A stretch of 64,000 bases of DNA from the NCBI RefSeq assembly GCF_964355755.1, contig NC_092678.1, positions 953,922 through 1,017,921 on the forward strand. The letters run 5' to 3'. Position 1 is the first letter of the stretch. Each line of letters begins with the position of its first letter. The stretch comes from Antedon mediterranea. Taxonomy: Eukaryota > Echinodermata > Crinoidea > Comatulida > Antedonidae. The notes under the pieces are model-generated. The model saw nothing but the letters and a program-made list of their open reading frames with translations, was not told the DNA's origin and made no database searches. The position numbers were made by a program, and so were the translations under genes. Below are positions 31,094 to 44,314 of the stretch, one piece after another.

Positions 31094-31980
31094 CTCTTTA
31101 GAATGTTGTACAGTAAAATATGCAGATGACACAGTCATCACTGGATACATTACTGGCAATGATGAAACAAGCTATAGACAACTAGGATGTGATTTTTATC
31201 ACTGGTGCTGCAATAACAACCTGAAACTAAACATAAAGAAAACAAAAGAAATGCAAATTGATTTTAGGAAAATTAAAGAACCCTTAGAACCTCTGATTAT
31301 AAATGAAAATGAGATTGAAGTAGTAAATGAGTACAAATATCTGGGTTGTATAATTGACAATAAGCTAAATTGGATAAATAATGTAAATAAAGCCACATGC
31401 AAAGCCAACCAAAGGATGTTTATTTTAAGAAAAATGAAGTACCTACTAATTGACAAAACTATACTTAAATTGTTTTATAACTCTGTAATTCTCAGTGTAA
31501 TACTTTTTTGTAATGTTTGTTTTTATGGTAATACAATGCAAAAAGATAAAATTAAACTTAATCGAATAGGAAATAGAGCAATTAGACTAGTAGGAGAGCA
31601 CTTACCTGATGTTGAATCCTTGTATAAAGAAAATGTGTTTAAAAAAGTAAAAAGTATCATTGATGATGAAACACATCCTCTTCACAAACAATTTGCTCTC
31701 ATGAATTCTGGCATAAGACTACGTGCACTTAATACCAAAACAAAACGGTTTAGGTGCTCGTTTGTACCTAATGCTATACACTTATATAACTCCAGAGTAC
31801 AAAGGTAAAATGTAACCGATAATTTTTATCTAATTTTAACAATTTTTAGCCTCTTAACTTTTTGTGTGTGTTTTTGTAAATTGTATTTTATATTTTTGTA
31901 TTTTGCCAGTTTTCAAATCACATTTCTGTTTTTTAAATGGACAATAAAGTATATATGACTATGACTATGACTATGACTAT
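31094..31980 (+). mobile_element. LINE reverse-transcriptase fragment, right piece
   Basis: Continues the RT cut at 21996. It begins at the catalytic KYADDTVITGY box, then WCNNNLKLNIKKTKEM and the thumb/C-terminal region to a stop at 31808. The element ends in tandem TATGAC repeats (31951-31976). The C-terminal frame is open for about 230 codons, but the element is 5' truncated and split by the palindrome. Clade is probably CR1/L2/Rex1-like; not resolved. Confidence 0.88.
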
Positions 31981-32125
31981 TTTTACTATCGGAGAGTACG
32001 GGAACCATTGAACTATAAAAGTGATTAACAATAGAGGGGGTAGTTGTGTTTTTGCTGCTATCGTTACGGGAACCATTTGACTCACTGCGACTACCAACAA
32101 TAGAGGGGGTAATTGCGGTACTTTA
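31981..32125. repeat. 239-bp satellite, right block
   Basis: Two shortened units (ACGGGAACCATTGAACTA and ACGGGAACCATTTGACTC, each with AATAGAGGGGGTA) continue the satellite interrupted at 21899. The block ends about 115 bp before the ATP6AP1 start codon. Confidence 0.88.
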
Positions 32126-32239
32126 TATTCTCCAGCCGTTTGATGGCGCTTTGTTTGTTGCCATTGTCATGTGATCATTATCATCGGTCATAAAAAAATT
32201 GTTTTGATTTCGAGGAGTGATATAAAATCGCTTACAAAA

Positions 32240-34934
32240 ATGGATAAACAAAATATATTTACAATTTTGTTGTTTCAGTTAACTACAATAGTTATTGGAA
32301 AACATGTTCCAGTTATCGGATGGTCAAATTCCAGGTTAGATTTTTAAATATAAATCTAATAAAATAAGGGTATGGCTAGCCTAGTCCCACCAGCCAGGCC
32401 AAGTTTACTACTTTCCCCTCTGCTCTGCTCTAACCTGGCTGATCGCTTGTGATGTAGTAGGCGGTGTGACTGTGGTCGTTTCGCCACTTGGTTTTTGTGC
32501 AAATGGTTAGCCGTTTTAAGGTATGTTGAGTTAATGATTTTCAGTAGTGTTTCACATTTTAATTTATTAAATTGTTATAGGTTGTTGGAAAAAACTCCTA
32601 CAATTCCGGCTGGTCACTTTGTTAACTCCGACTTCCTTCAAAAGAATTACTTGGATAGACTTGTTGCCTCAACAGCACCACATACTATATGTGTTTTTGT
32701 CATTGACAAGGTAAGAATATATAATCAAACATAATGTAAATACTATGACTGTAACTAATTATTGAAAACATTAATATATAACTACTTATGCTCTAACTAA
32801 ACTGCTACTTTTTTTCCTACCTACAGCTGAGTATTGATGATATTACGAAATACAGTGACGCGTACAACAGCGACAGTACTGGAAATGCACTTGCTAATCT
32901 AAGGGTAAATTTAGAAAATAAACATCTAAATATTCAGTGATATCCGTTTGATAATTCAGTTATTATTCACTTTGTATATTTCTGTATAATGTCATCCACA
33001 GGTTGCTTTGGAGACGTCTGCATCCTCAATTGTCCTACCATCTGTCGATTCATCACAACTGGGATCGTACTTGAGTTCAAAGGTCAATGGTCAAGTGATT
33101 GAGTTAATTGACCCATCATCTCTTAAGGACAAGTCACTGGACGCAACTAAAACAAATGTTATAATCTTTCAGCTGACCACCTCCCCAAACACGTAGGTTT
33201 TTAGCTTTGATAATTGACCTGTTGTCACCTCAAATAACACTTTTAAAACCCTAAAAAAACACTATCTTTCAAAATCCAAAAATAAATCATAAAACTTAAT
33301 GCACAATATCACAGTAAATATTTTGTTTTTCAGCAATGACCGTGAGAATGAAATACGAGAAGCTGATAAAATGATAGAAGTTGTAATGTCTGAACTTAAT
33401 TCGATGTCGACACCATATACAGCATTGCTTACAGCTCAACAAGCCCCTATAAAGGTACATATGACATCTATATCGAACTGGAAAAAAGCAACAGTTCCAG
33501 TAAACAATTTGTTCATTGAAATTGTTTTCTTATTTTTCAGAAAAAGCTAACCGTTAATTCTAAAGATTCGGTGAAAGTCGGTAGGCATATTTTAGAAAGT
33601 AACGGCCAAGATGACAAGTTTTTCTTTGCCAACTACACTGAGGGCGCTTGTCAGGTGTTTTTTTACAGTGAAAGTGTGATCGTAGAAAAAGCTGATGGCA
33701 AAGATTCCTTGCCTCAAGAAACATGGGACACAACTGGATCCAATTGTACAAGTACTAAGAGTGTATTGTAAGCAACAAACACAATACATATCGCCCTCTA
33801 TATTACTATTACAAAGCAGGCACTTTATCCGCAAACATTCCTTATCCTTAAATTCCTTATCCTTAAATTTTTAGAAATAAATGTAACCTATGACAGGAAC
33901 TACCCTCAAATGTCCACAGTGAGCGATACTATTTCACATAATGTACACAAGATGATAATAAAATGTTATTTCAATTTTAGTTTGGTGATGTCAAATGACA
34001 ATGGTACAAATAGTTATAAGTTTGAGTAAGTACAACCTATTATTACATTTCAGAACACTCAAAGTTCACCACTGAAAAACAAAATGAATATTGCAGAGAC
34101 ATTGCTGCTATACTTTATGCATTCTTTCTAATATTGTAGCTTTATGCATTTTTATTTACAGGATGGATATTCAACTAGATAAATACAATTTCTGGAACGT
34201 GATAAATGCAACGTTTACCATGGATACAAATGGGACTCAACTAAAGCAAGCTATTGACATGACGTTTGTAGAGACTCCAAAACAGTTCTCGTACCATTGT
34301 GTCCAATCAGAAGCAAAGGGCACAGGTAGTGGTGACTTGAAAGTTATATTCAACGACTTACAGGTTAGTAGTGAACAATGCTATATCTAATATTTAGTGC
34401 TGCATATCAACTTTTAAGTGATAATTGTATTAATATATATTTATTATAATTTAATACTACATATTGCCTACATTGGACAATATTACCTACATTGGACAAT
34501 ATTGCCTACATTGGACAATATTGCCTACATTGGACAATATTGCCTACATTGGACAATATTGCCTACATTGGACAATATTACCTACATTGGACAATATTAC
34601 CTACATTGGACAATATTACCTACATTGGACAATATTACCTACATTGGACAATATTCATGCTATTGCTGTGTAACCTTCATATTTTCATAGAATAAATAAT
34701 AAAACATGTTTTTCTTTTTAGATGCAATCATTCAAAATCGAAAATAATCAATTCTCGTACCCGAATGATTGTATTGGTTTCTTTTCCGAAGGGATTTGGA
34801 TGGGATTAGTAACCGGCTTAATTGTAATCCTAATCCTGGCATTCGGGTTTGGAATGCTCGCGAGTCTTTCAGTCATGGATAAGTTCGACGATCCAAAGGG
34901 AAAAACTATAACAGTTGCGCAATCATCCGAATAG
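32240..34934 (+). CDS. ATP6AP1: V-type proton ATPase accessory subunit S1 (Ac45)
   Basis: Nine exons in continuous phase: 32240-32334, 32581-32710, 32827-32904, 33002-33192, 33334-33454, 33541-33767, 33981-34025, 34162-34363 and 34722-34934. Total 1302 nt, 433 residues (human about 470). It has an N-terminal signal peptide, a luminal domain with several N-glycosylation sequons (for example NYTEG, NATF) and one C-terminal transmembrane helix (GLVTGLIVILILAFGFGMLA). The short cytosolic tail MDKFDDPKGKTI closely matches the animal family. The family assists assembly and targeting of the V-ATPase in secretory and endolysosomal membranes. The best-matching block is the last exon (FSYPNDC, FFSEGIWMGL). 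An AATAAA at 35182 is a possible polyadenylation signal. Confidence 0.96.
34464..34656. repeat. 18-bp minisatellite in ATP6AP1 intron 8
   Basis: About ten tandem copies of TACCTACATTGGACAATA / TGCCTACATTGGACAATA. It lies between exons 34162-34363 and 34722-34934. Open frames through it are artefacts of the 18-bp period. Confidence 0.95.
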
Positions 34935-37435
34935 TATTTTTTGGAATATTTAAGTAGTACTGAATTTAAATTATGAATATATTACATTTCAATTATACAT
35001 TTTTGTGGGTGGTGTATACTGTTGAAATTATTAGCAAATGTTTTGTTTACAGACTTGTCTTTTCACATCTATTTACCGTAAACATGAAAACATTAATTGC
35101 AACTAAAGGAAGACATAATTAAATATAAACAGATAAGTAGGGATAGAGTAAGGTGCAATTTAGTTACAAGCTGGGAGGTTTAATAAAACAAAACTTGTGA
35201 TGGGGTGGCAACTAATATTTATGTCTATAGCTAGCTACACTTGGCCTGCATTTAAATGTCAATATTAAAATACATAGATTTCATTTAATTCACATTTATT
35301 TAGTCATCAATTACAGTACAACTAGACTAGTGTGAACATACAAGTACTGCACTATAAAATCAAAGACCAACAATTTATTTACTATATTAGTGAAATCAAA
35401 ATCATCTAATAGACATTGTGATGTGGTAGATATGGTAATAAAAAATATGATACATTATGCGATATTTGTTGTTTTTCTTTTTACATTGAATGTTTACACT
35501 CTCAACATTGTTTGTCATTAAAAACATTCTGTGTTTGCTGAATATACTAATAAAAATACAGATACTTATAGACCGTAGAAAAGAGAGGGGGGGGGGGGAA
35601 ACAGATACGTATGAAATTTAGTAAAATTTACGTAAAACTACTTATAATGTAATCCATGTGAGGTGTAGCGCTTGAACGCGTTCTGAGCGGCGATGTCGTC
35701 TTTGGCTTGTAACTGTACTAGTGATTATAACCTGTGTACCGGTTAGATTTATTGACAAATTAAAACAAATAAAACACCATTATTCAACAATAATATATAC
35801 ATAATACATACAATATTATTCATTATTTAATTACAGTATAGAGAATTTACTTTAATCGTAATGGTGCTTACCCAATGTTCTCCGTTATTGTTCTTTATTA
35901 AATATATCATAAATAATGTTCTTCGTATATTAAATTGACATAAAATAAAGATATTGAAAGGTTAGGTCGGTTCTAATGATGATTTAAGAATGTAAGCCTA
36001 TTCCTATAGTTTTGTTCTTACAGCCCTTTTGTTTTTAATATCTGAACAGTCACGTGACTTTTCATTTTTTTGACGGTGGTAAAATCAAAATGAAATGGTA
36101 AGTTAATTGCTCATTTAAAATCCATTAAAATCCTTCATTATGATTCAGTCTTGCAAAAAATGACTATAAATTGTTGTAAAAAAATGGTTATAATGTAGCT
36201 TCCTTTGTGTTTGATAAAGTTTTTATACGTAGAAAGCAATTTTTATATGGTTTTGAGCCCTAGGCTAGAACAGATAATGCCCCGGGGTAGTCGTCTGCTT
36301 TCTTTACCGAATGTATGGCCCCTCGGGCATGATCATCGAATGCCTTATTATAGGGCTACATTTATCTTAATGTTATTTAGCACAGTACGCGGAAGTAGTC
36401 CCATTGATATAATATGTTTGATCTTAAACATTCCAGTTTCTTTTTAATTTAATTTTAAGCACAATATATGATGCAGATTGTGGAAAAATTCTAGCCTAAA
36501 AAATATCGCACCACACAGAGCAGCAGCAGAAAATGGATGGAACCACCATGATCACGAAGAGGCAGTGTCTGGTTGTCATCTTGCCTAGGCTACTTCTTGT
36601 AAGTATAGGCCCTATTATTAGTATTTGATTATTAATAAAAATCATACAATATATTAATGTCTTGTGTACCACCGTCAATTTTATTTTTAATTTTATAATT
36701 ATTATTAATTATTACAAAGGTCAAATAGGGCCCGAGGCATATCTACATAAAAACAGACAATACAAAAAAATAATGATAGAAAAAATACATTTTAAATTCA
36801 CAATTGAGTGAAACTTTAATTTGAGTGAATACACCAATTATTATTATTATTATTAATTATTCATATTAAATATATCATTGATGGCTACTTAATTAAAAAT
36901 AATTTTGGATTTAAAATGTAAAACAAAATTTCAGCAAAATAGACCAAGCCAAAAATACACATGGTTATTATATTACATTAATAAATGCTGCGAATAAAAA
37001 CATATATATTATATTTCATTTTCTAATCTATAGATAGATATATGTTTGCAGAAGGCAAATAAAATTGTGAAATAAAGTTTCTTTGACTCCTTTATTTCAC
37101 ATCTGGCAAAGCCCAAGCTTACTATTTCAATATTTAATAAAGCATGTGGTCCTCCAAACATAGATAGAGATATTACACTATAATGCCAATGAGCCACAAG
37201 TACTGTTTTGGTTGCTTCATCCAACTTCTTATCGGCTTTTTCCACTGGTCTGAACCACTCAAAGTCAGCTTCACTGCCACGCCCACGTCAGCTGCACTGC
37301 CATGGCCACAACGGCTATGAAACACAAATATACAACATAACAGAATATTTTTGTAGAGCAGTAATTGCTTCTTTATTGAGCTTAATCACATAGCAATAAC
37401 AACTAAAACAACAACAGTATATCATATATATACCG
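34935..37435. other. Intergenic region downstream of ATP6AP1
   Basis: AT-rich, with a G-run at 35588-35599. Around 36080-36100 and 36530-36600 there are ATG codons near donor-like GTAAGT, but no supporting downstream exon was found. No gene called. Confidence 0.4.
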
Positions 37436-37670
37436 TTCATATCTAAGCCTAGGTCTGGGCACCTCTGCATATATCAAAGCCTAGGTCTGGGCACCTCTGC
37501 ATATATCAAAGCCTAGGTCTGGGCACCTCTGCATATATCAAAGCCTAGGTCTGGGCACCTCTGCATATATCAAAGCCTTGGTAGGTCTGACCACCTCTGC
37601 ATATCTAAGCCTAGGTCTGACCACCTTTGTATATCTAAGCCTAGGTATGGACACCATTGCTTATCTAGGC
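37436..37670. repeat. 32-bp minisatellite, about seven copies
   Basis: Unit core AAGCCTAGGTCTGGGCACCT followed by CTGCATATATC. The first four units are near identical and the later ones diverge (GGTCTGACCACC). Confidence 0.92.
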
Positions 37671-38254
37671 CTTAAATCATGGAGCTCTAAATGACTTCAT
37701 GCTCAAATCATGCAGGCTGTATTCCACAAACTAAATAAATGGTTCTTCATTGATACAGTAGACTAAACTACCTGTAGCCCAACATACCGTAAGCTGTAGC
37801 TCCCTATCCACTCATCTGGACTGCAAGTGAAGCCTTCTAATTCCTATTTTCCTTTCTTTCTTTTACTTTATGCAAATTGTGTAGCCTATTGTTGTAAGCT
37901 GCAAGCTCACCTGGGTGAAATTATCTATGCAAATTGTCCTTAATGTATTATGAAGAACATAACAAAAAAAAAAAGTTAAATTGAGTTTTGTACTATATCC
38001 TTCATAAATAAAATACTACAAGAGTAATTTAATTTATTTTATTCCAAAGTTAAATATGAAGCAAAAGTGTCTACTCTTTATTGGCCTTACGTATTAGATT
38101 CAGGCCAAAACAACACTCATATACACAAAAACCAGGTTTGGTATATTACCAACTATATATCGGTGTACTAAACAAACGCACCACTAGCAAATTTTCTTTA
38201 GCAATTTCCTATTTTTAAGCCAAATTTAAAAATGATAATATCAAAGTAAAACTG
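37671..38254. other. Spacer between two minisatellites
   Basis: No gene or clear repeat recognised in this AT-rich stretch. Confidence 0.4.
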
Positions 38255-38498
38255 TTTTTGTGCCATGCCAGTATGCAATATGGCAATGTTTTTGTGCCAT
38301 GCCAGTATGCAATATGGCAATGTTTTTGTACCATGCCAGTATGCAATATGGCAATGTTTTTGTGCCATGCCAGTATGCAATATGGCAATGTTTTTGTGCC
38401 ATGCCAGTATGCAATATGGCAATGTTTATGTGCCATGCCAGTATGCAATATGGCAATGTTTTTGTGCCATGCCAGTATGCAATATGGCAATGTTTTTG
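38255..38498. repeat. 34-bp minisatellite, seven copies
   Basis: Near-identical tandem copies of TGCCATGCCAGTATGCAATA plus TGGCAATGTTTTTG. Open frames on both strands (for example HIAYWHGTKTLPYCILA) are by-products of the repeat. Confidence 0.95.
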
Positions 38499-39830
38499 AT
38501 TTACAAATTGTTTCAGTATTTGGTCAGATGTTTGCTTTACTCTAACGTAATTTGTACTTTATATTAAGTACATTGAGAATACTTGCGTTATTTTATTTTT
38601 TACTGCCACCACCAATCCAAAATGTAGGCCCTAATGAGCTGGCATCTCACACACAGTCTCCCATTGAAAATTCCGAAGCATGCTGGCCGTGTCATGGTAC
38701 TGTAGATTGATCGCGAACATTAACAAGTTTAAAAGAAATGCTTGGCGAATCCTTTGCCCAATAAACCATTTAATAGACATTGTAATGTATCTGTTTAAAG
38801 TAATTATTTCTTCTATGTTGTTAAAAAAAAATAGCAGTGCCTCAAACCTTGTGTGCGTTGAGATGTTCCTTGGTAGATCCATTCTTTGTAGAGATAAAAA
38901 TAAACAAGTACAGTCAGGGTCATTCCATGCCAAATCAACCAGTGGCTCAATGCTTCACCATCTCTAATGTTGCTGAAAAACGAATCACATGTACCTTGAT
39001 TAGTGTAATGAAAATTTCCTTAATAACGGTGGTGTTATTTAATAACTTATTAAACACATGCCTCAATCGCAATTTTATTTTGTTTATTTACACCCCTAAA
39101 TTGACTACCGCGTGTTCTGTATTCAGGCGACTACTGTATTTAAATGTATTAAACATGTGCTTCGACCACAAATTCAACTTACAAATAAAAATGACACAGT
39201 AATGCATAGAATAGAACAGAATTGGGACTTTCATAAAAATGTGACCTTCACGATTAACGGGCAGCAGAGTTTGACTTAGGTGGTGGATTCGACTAAACAA
39301 CAAAAGCATGTCAAAATACAATAAACAAAAAAAATCCAAGAAGTCCACCGCAAATTCTATTATTGATAAGCAGTTATTGATATTCACATTTTTTAATTGA
39401 AAATATCTATAAATTGAAATTTGATTTATAATTTTACTTCATTTTTATCTTTTAGCTTACTGAAGAAAACCATTGAATTGAAAGATGGCTGTTGGCAGAC
39501 GATCAGTAAAAACCTGTGACTGAGAGTAGTGAGACTACACAAGTGATGGGGATCAGTAAACAGTTTCGTCTTATCATGATGGTCCTCCTTCGTCTTTGCA
39601 CACAAGCCAGATGTGTACACGCAACCTCCAGTTTATTGAAAACTCGTTCAACCACCAGAATATTCGGTTCGCGTATCTAGTATAAATAACGCTCGCGAGT
39701 CTTTTGGCGATAGCAGCACCCACGTTTGAGTCGCGATGATCTCGTTACTTTGTCCAATTGCCATTGTGCTTTAATAGCCCATCCTCCTCAATAAAGTCAA
39801 TCCCTGTGTTGTGTCTTCACTCTTTAAAGC
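38499..39830. other. Intergenic, no confident gene
   Basis: Several 60-120 codon open frames on both strands overlap one another and show no family features. The segment 39705-39815 contains a partial duplicate of 40190-40260 (TTTGAGTCGCGA and CAATCCCTGTGTTGTGTC). Confidence 0.4.
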
Positions 39831-39832
39831 TA

Positions 39833-40167
39833 TACAGTAGACCCTTATTAGGTGACACTTTCCCGCGAAACAAGGCGAAATATATGCTTAACATCACTAC
39901 AAACAACCTTTTCTAGCATAAATGCATCAACAAATTATATTCATTATATCGTTGTTAATACGCAAATGGATATCATAATAATTGTGATAATAATTGACAC
40001 TTTCTCTAGCTTGACAAGTTTTCATGGTGAAACATGAATCAACTAAATCTTTCAATTCTTATTTTATTGTTTAGTGTTTTATTTATTTTATTTTTGCGGA
40101 AACCAGGGGACAATTTCTTGTAAAATATCTTAAATCTGAAGGTGTCCCTTAATAGGGTTCTACTGTA
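39833..40167. mobile_element. MITE with TA target site, TIR TACAGTAGAMCC
   Basis: About 335 bp bounded by TACAGTAGACCCTTATTAGG and the complement of a right end reading CCCTTAATAGGGTTCTACTG. Both ends are flanked by TA, as in Tc1/mariner-type MITEs. A half copy with GGTGTCCC and TTCTACTGTATA is present at about 49905-49962. Confidence 0.75.
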
Positions 40168-40402
40168 TACTAGCTGTACGTACACCCATATTTAGCAGCA
40201 CCTATCCTACACTAACATTTGAGTCGCGACCCAACCAAGTCAATCCCTGTGTTGTGTCAATTATTTTCTCTGTATTTAAGTTATAATATACAATACATGC
40301 ACATAGTATTTATCTTTAGTGATAGGCATATACAGTATTTTCAGTATTGTATCTATTTTTTACTTTAAAATTTACATGTCTACGATTATTTTTCAGGCAG
40401 TA

Positions 40403-40540
40403 TTTATACAGTAGTATAGTAGGCATATTTGTTACGTACCATTCAACTGTTATTAAATACAGTAGTATAGTAGGCATATTTGTTACGTACCATTCAACTG
40501 TTATTAAATACAGTAGTATAGTAGGCATATTGTTTGTTAT
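40403..40540. repeat. 51-bp tandem repeat, about 2.7 copies
   Basis: Unit ACAGTAGTATAGTAGGCATA then TTTGTTACGTACCATTCAAC, starting near 40408, 40459 and 40510. Confidence 0.9.
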
Positions 40541-42407
40541 TCAACATATATAGAAATATTGTTTGTAGGTAGGCAGCATATGTATCACATACAGCAATTT
40601 ATTAGTTTTGTAAGGGTGCAACTGTACGTCTTTGTGTGGGGGTAGACATCAAAATAGTAAATACAACCATTCTTTGGTGTAGTAGGAATATTCTATTTTT
40701 TACATTAGTTGGTTTAATATTTGCTTTGTATTTTTCAACTTTCCAAATTGTTGTATTATGTATCCATTATAACCTTGTTTATAATTTAGTTACTATTGTA
40801 CAGTATAGGCATATTGTTTTAGTGGTAGGCTTATATTAATTTTGGTAAGGTAAGTTTTCAAATATACTAACCTGGTAGCCAGTAACATTGACAAATCCAA
40901 GATTGAGGTAAGTGGATTGATTGTATAGTTCTACCAAAAACGCCCTCTACCGTTTGATAAGTGCACTCCTGCTCATAGAGGGCATATTTTATAACGCCTT
41001 AAAAATAATGAGGGCGCTATTCAAAATATAAGCTTTGTAACACCGCTACGCTCATTTTTTTTATTTTGAGCGCACTCCCAACTACAGAGGGCGTATTTCT
41101 ATAATGGGGTTTATGTTAGGGGGCGCTGTTTGATTGATAGCTTTGTAGGGGACCCGCACGCCCTTTTTTGTTTAAAATGAGGGCGCCCTTTGCCATAATT
41201 AACGCCCTCTTGCGATTGGAGTGTAGCTTTGAAACGGGTGAGGGCGTCTTTAGGTTGAACAGTGATCGGCCACAATTAATAAAAGACAAGAGACCAACAT
41301 AACCTGTGTGTTGTTTTATTTGTACAAAAAAAAAATGCATCTCTCCACAACCCATGTGTGCCCCACTACACCAACGAGTATCAACCCACTCAACTACACA
41401 GTGAATATGTCCCCCAAGTCATGCTGTCACAACCACCATCGGAAAGAATGTTTCAAGACATCTAGAAAGTTAAAGATTCAAGTTTCAATCGAAGACGATT
41501 AAAGTTCAATGTAAACTACAGACCGACCAAACACAAGTGAGAACCCAATACTCCAATGCAGGGACGCTGACACATGAGGGAATCGCCCTGGGCACACCGG
41601 ACGTTCTCAGGAGTGGAATTATATGCTGTTTTAGCATAGGAATTTAGACCTATATTAAAATTTGATACTAAAATTTTTAATTTATTAAAATTACAAACAG
41701 AATTTATAAAAGAAAAATAAGTTTTGATTTTATTAAAAATTGTACAGATATAACTAATAAAAGAATTTTGATATCAATTATTATTATTTTAAACATAACC
41801 AGAAGGTTACATTGTAAGCCTAAATTAATATTATACGGTTCAAAAAGGTAAATGGCTTAAAGACTTAATTCCCAAAACACCAAACTAGACGCATTTATGT
41901 TGAACGAAGCTTGTCTTAGTTTCACACGACACAAATGCAAACAGGTTGTTGTTGTGGAAAATAAAGCCTGACTGGTTTCAGAAAAATTAGATGTCAATAA
42001 TTTTGATGCTTATATTAGCTCAAGAAAACAAATTGTGCAGTACATAATTTGGATTATATAATTTAATAAGGTTGACTCTCTGGTAATACCAAACCCAACG
42101 ACTTCGTTTTCAGGACAGCACAGTGTAATTGTTATACTGCCCAACTCATTTACCCTTCAGATACGGTACCAACTATTCCTATCTTAAGAGAAGCCATTTT
42201 TTATTTCAGTGTAAATTTGTCTATTTTTTTATTATTATTAATGTTTGTAGTAACCAACTGTGTGTATGTTGTGTTCACTGTGTGTAGACCACTGTATGTA
42301 TAAACTCAACCAAAACAAACTATTAAGCTACAATTCAATGTAATTAAATTATATTAATTAAATTATGTTATTAAGTATAAATTCACCACTCATTGGTGAC
42401 TAAGTTT
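40541..42407. other. Intergenic sequence with short inverted motifs
   Basis: At 40940-41230 the motif GAGGGCG and its complement CGCCCTC recur many times, suggesting an old repeat. At 41321-41360 lies a segment that recurs inverted at 46659-46693. Nothing coding was recognised. Confidence 0.4.
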
Positions 42408-44314
42408 TAAAGACCCTTACTGGCAGCAAAGTTTGAATAGCCTCTTACAGGCACGTAAGTTTGAATAGCCCTTTACGGGCAGCTAAGTTTGAATAGCCCC
42501 TTACAGGCAGCTAAGTTTTAAAAGCCACTTACTGGCAGCAAAGTTTGAATAGCACCTTACAGGCACCTAAGTTTGAATAGCACCTTCAGGCACCTAAGTT
42601 TGAATAGCCCCTTACGGGCAGCTAAGTTTGAATAGCCCCTTACGGGCAGCTAAGTTTTAAAAGCCACTTACTGGCAGCAAAGTTTGAATAGCACCTTACG
42701 GGCAGCTAAGTTTTAATAGCACCTTACGGGCAGCTAAGTTTTAATAGCACCTTACGGGCAGCTAAGTTTTTATAGCCCTTACAGGCAGCTAAGTTTTAAA
42801 AGCCACTTACAGGCAGCAAAGTTTGAATAGCACCTTACGGGCAGCTAAGTTTTAATAGCTCCTTACAGGCAGCTAAGTTTTAATAGCCACTTACTGGCAG
42901 CTAAGTTTTAAAAGCCCCTTACGGGCAGCCTAGTTTTAAAAGCCCCTTACGGGCAGCTAAGTTTGAATAGCCCCTTACGGGCAGCTAAGTTTTAAAAGCC
43001 ACTTACTGGCAGCAAAGTTTGAATAGCACCTTACGGGCAGCTAAGTTTGAATAGCACCTTACGGGCAGCTAAGTTTTAATAGCACCTTACGGGCAGCTAA
43101 GTTTTAATAGCACCTTACGGGCAGCTAAGTTTTTATAGCCCTTACAGGCAGCTAAGTTTTAAAAGCCACTTACAGGCAGCAAAGTTTGAATAGCACCTTA
43201 CGGGCAGTTAAGTTTTTATAGCTCCTTACAGGCAGCTAAGTTTTAATAGCCACTTACTGGCAGCTAAGTTTTAAAAGCCCCTTACGGGCAGCCTAGTTTT
43301 AAAAGCCCCTTACGGGCAGCCAAGTTTTAATAGCCACTTACGGGCAGCTAAGTTTTAATAGCCACTTACGGGCAGCTAAGTTTTTATAGCCCCTTACAGG
43401 CAGCTAAGTTTTTATAGCCCCTTACAGGCACCTAAGTTTGAATAGCCCTTCACGGGCAGCTAAGTTTGAATAGCGCCTTACAGGCAGCTAAGTTTCAAAA
43501 GCCACTTACGGGCAGCTAAGTTTTAATAGCACCTTACGAACAACTAAGTTTTAATAGCCCCTTAATACGGACAGCTAAGTTTTAATAGCACCTTACGGGC
43601 AGCTAAGTTTTAATAGCAACTTACGGGCAGCTAAGTTTTTATAGCCCCTAACAGGCAGCTAAGTTTTAAAGCCAATTACGGGCAGCTAAGTTTTAAAAGC
43701 CCCTTACGGGCAGCCTAGTTTTAAAAGTCCCTTACGGGCAGCCTAGTTTTAAAAGCCCCTTACGGGCAGCTAAGTTTTAATAGCACCTTACGGGCAGCTA
43801 AGTTTTAATAGCCACTTACGGGCAGCTAAGTTTTTATAGCCCCTTACGGGCAGCTAAGTTTTAATAGCGCCTTACAGGCAGCTAAGTTTTAAAAGCCACT
43901 TACGGGCAGCTAAGTTTTAATAGCACCTTACGAACAACTAAGTTTTAATAGCCCCTTAATACGGACAGCTAAGTTTTAATAGCACCTTACGGGCAGCTAA
44001 GTTTTAATAGCAACTTACGGGCAGCTAAGTTTTTATAGCCCCTAACAGGCAGCTAAGTTTTAAAGCCAATTACGGGCAGCTAAGTTTTAAAAGCCCCTTA
44101 CGGGCAGCCTAGTTTTAAAAGTCCCTTACGGGCAGCCTAGTTTTAAAAGCCCCTTACGGGCAGCTAAGTTTTAATAGCACCTTACGGGCAGCTAAGTTTT
44201 AATAGCCACTTACGGGCAGCTAAGTTTTTATAGCCTCTTACGGGCAGCTAAGTTTTAATAGCCCCTTACGGGCAGCTAAGTTTTAAAAGCCCCTTACGCG
44301 CAGCTAAGTTTTAA
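42408..44314. repeat. 28-bp satellite, about 68 copies with higher-order duplication
   Basis: Consensus CTTACGGGCAGCTAAGTTTT followed by AATAGCAC. Blocks of about 14 units are re-duplicated: the variant CCTTACGAACAACTAAG occurs at 43532 and again 394 bp later, in the same context. Another block near 42657 repeats about 336 bp on. Confidence 0.95.

Noticed and set aside
37009-37245. Minus-strand frame starting MEKADKKLDEATKTVL, with upstream FEWFRPV
   Set aside because: The first 25 residues look protein-like, but the rest is low-complexity and no exon partner or frame extension was found; possibly a pseudogene scrap.
37436-38498. Regularly repeated short units resembling a CRISPR array (also 57784-58196 and 42408-46032)
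   Set aside because: Copies are head to tail with no unique spacers, and the sequence is eukaryotic; these are minisatellites or satellites.
38198-38567. Several open frames of 70-100 codons on both strands (HIAYWHGT..., CHASMQYGN...)
   Set aside because: They are produced by the 34-bp repeat in every frame and have no non-repeat coding sequence.
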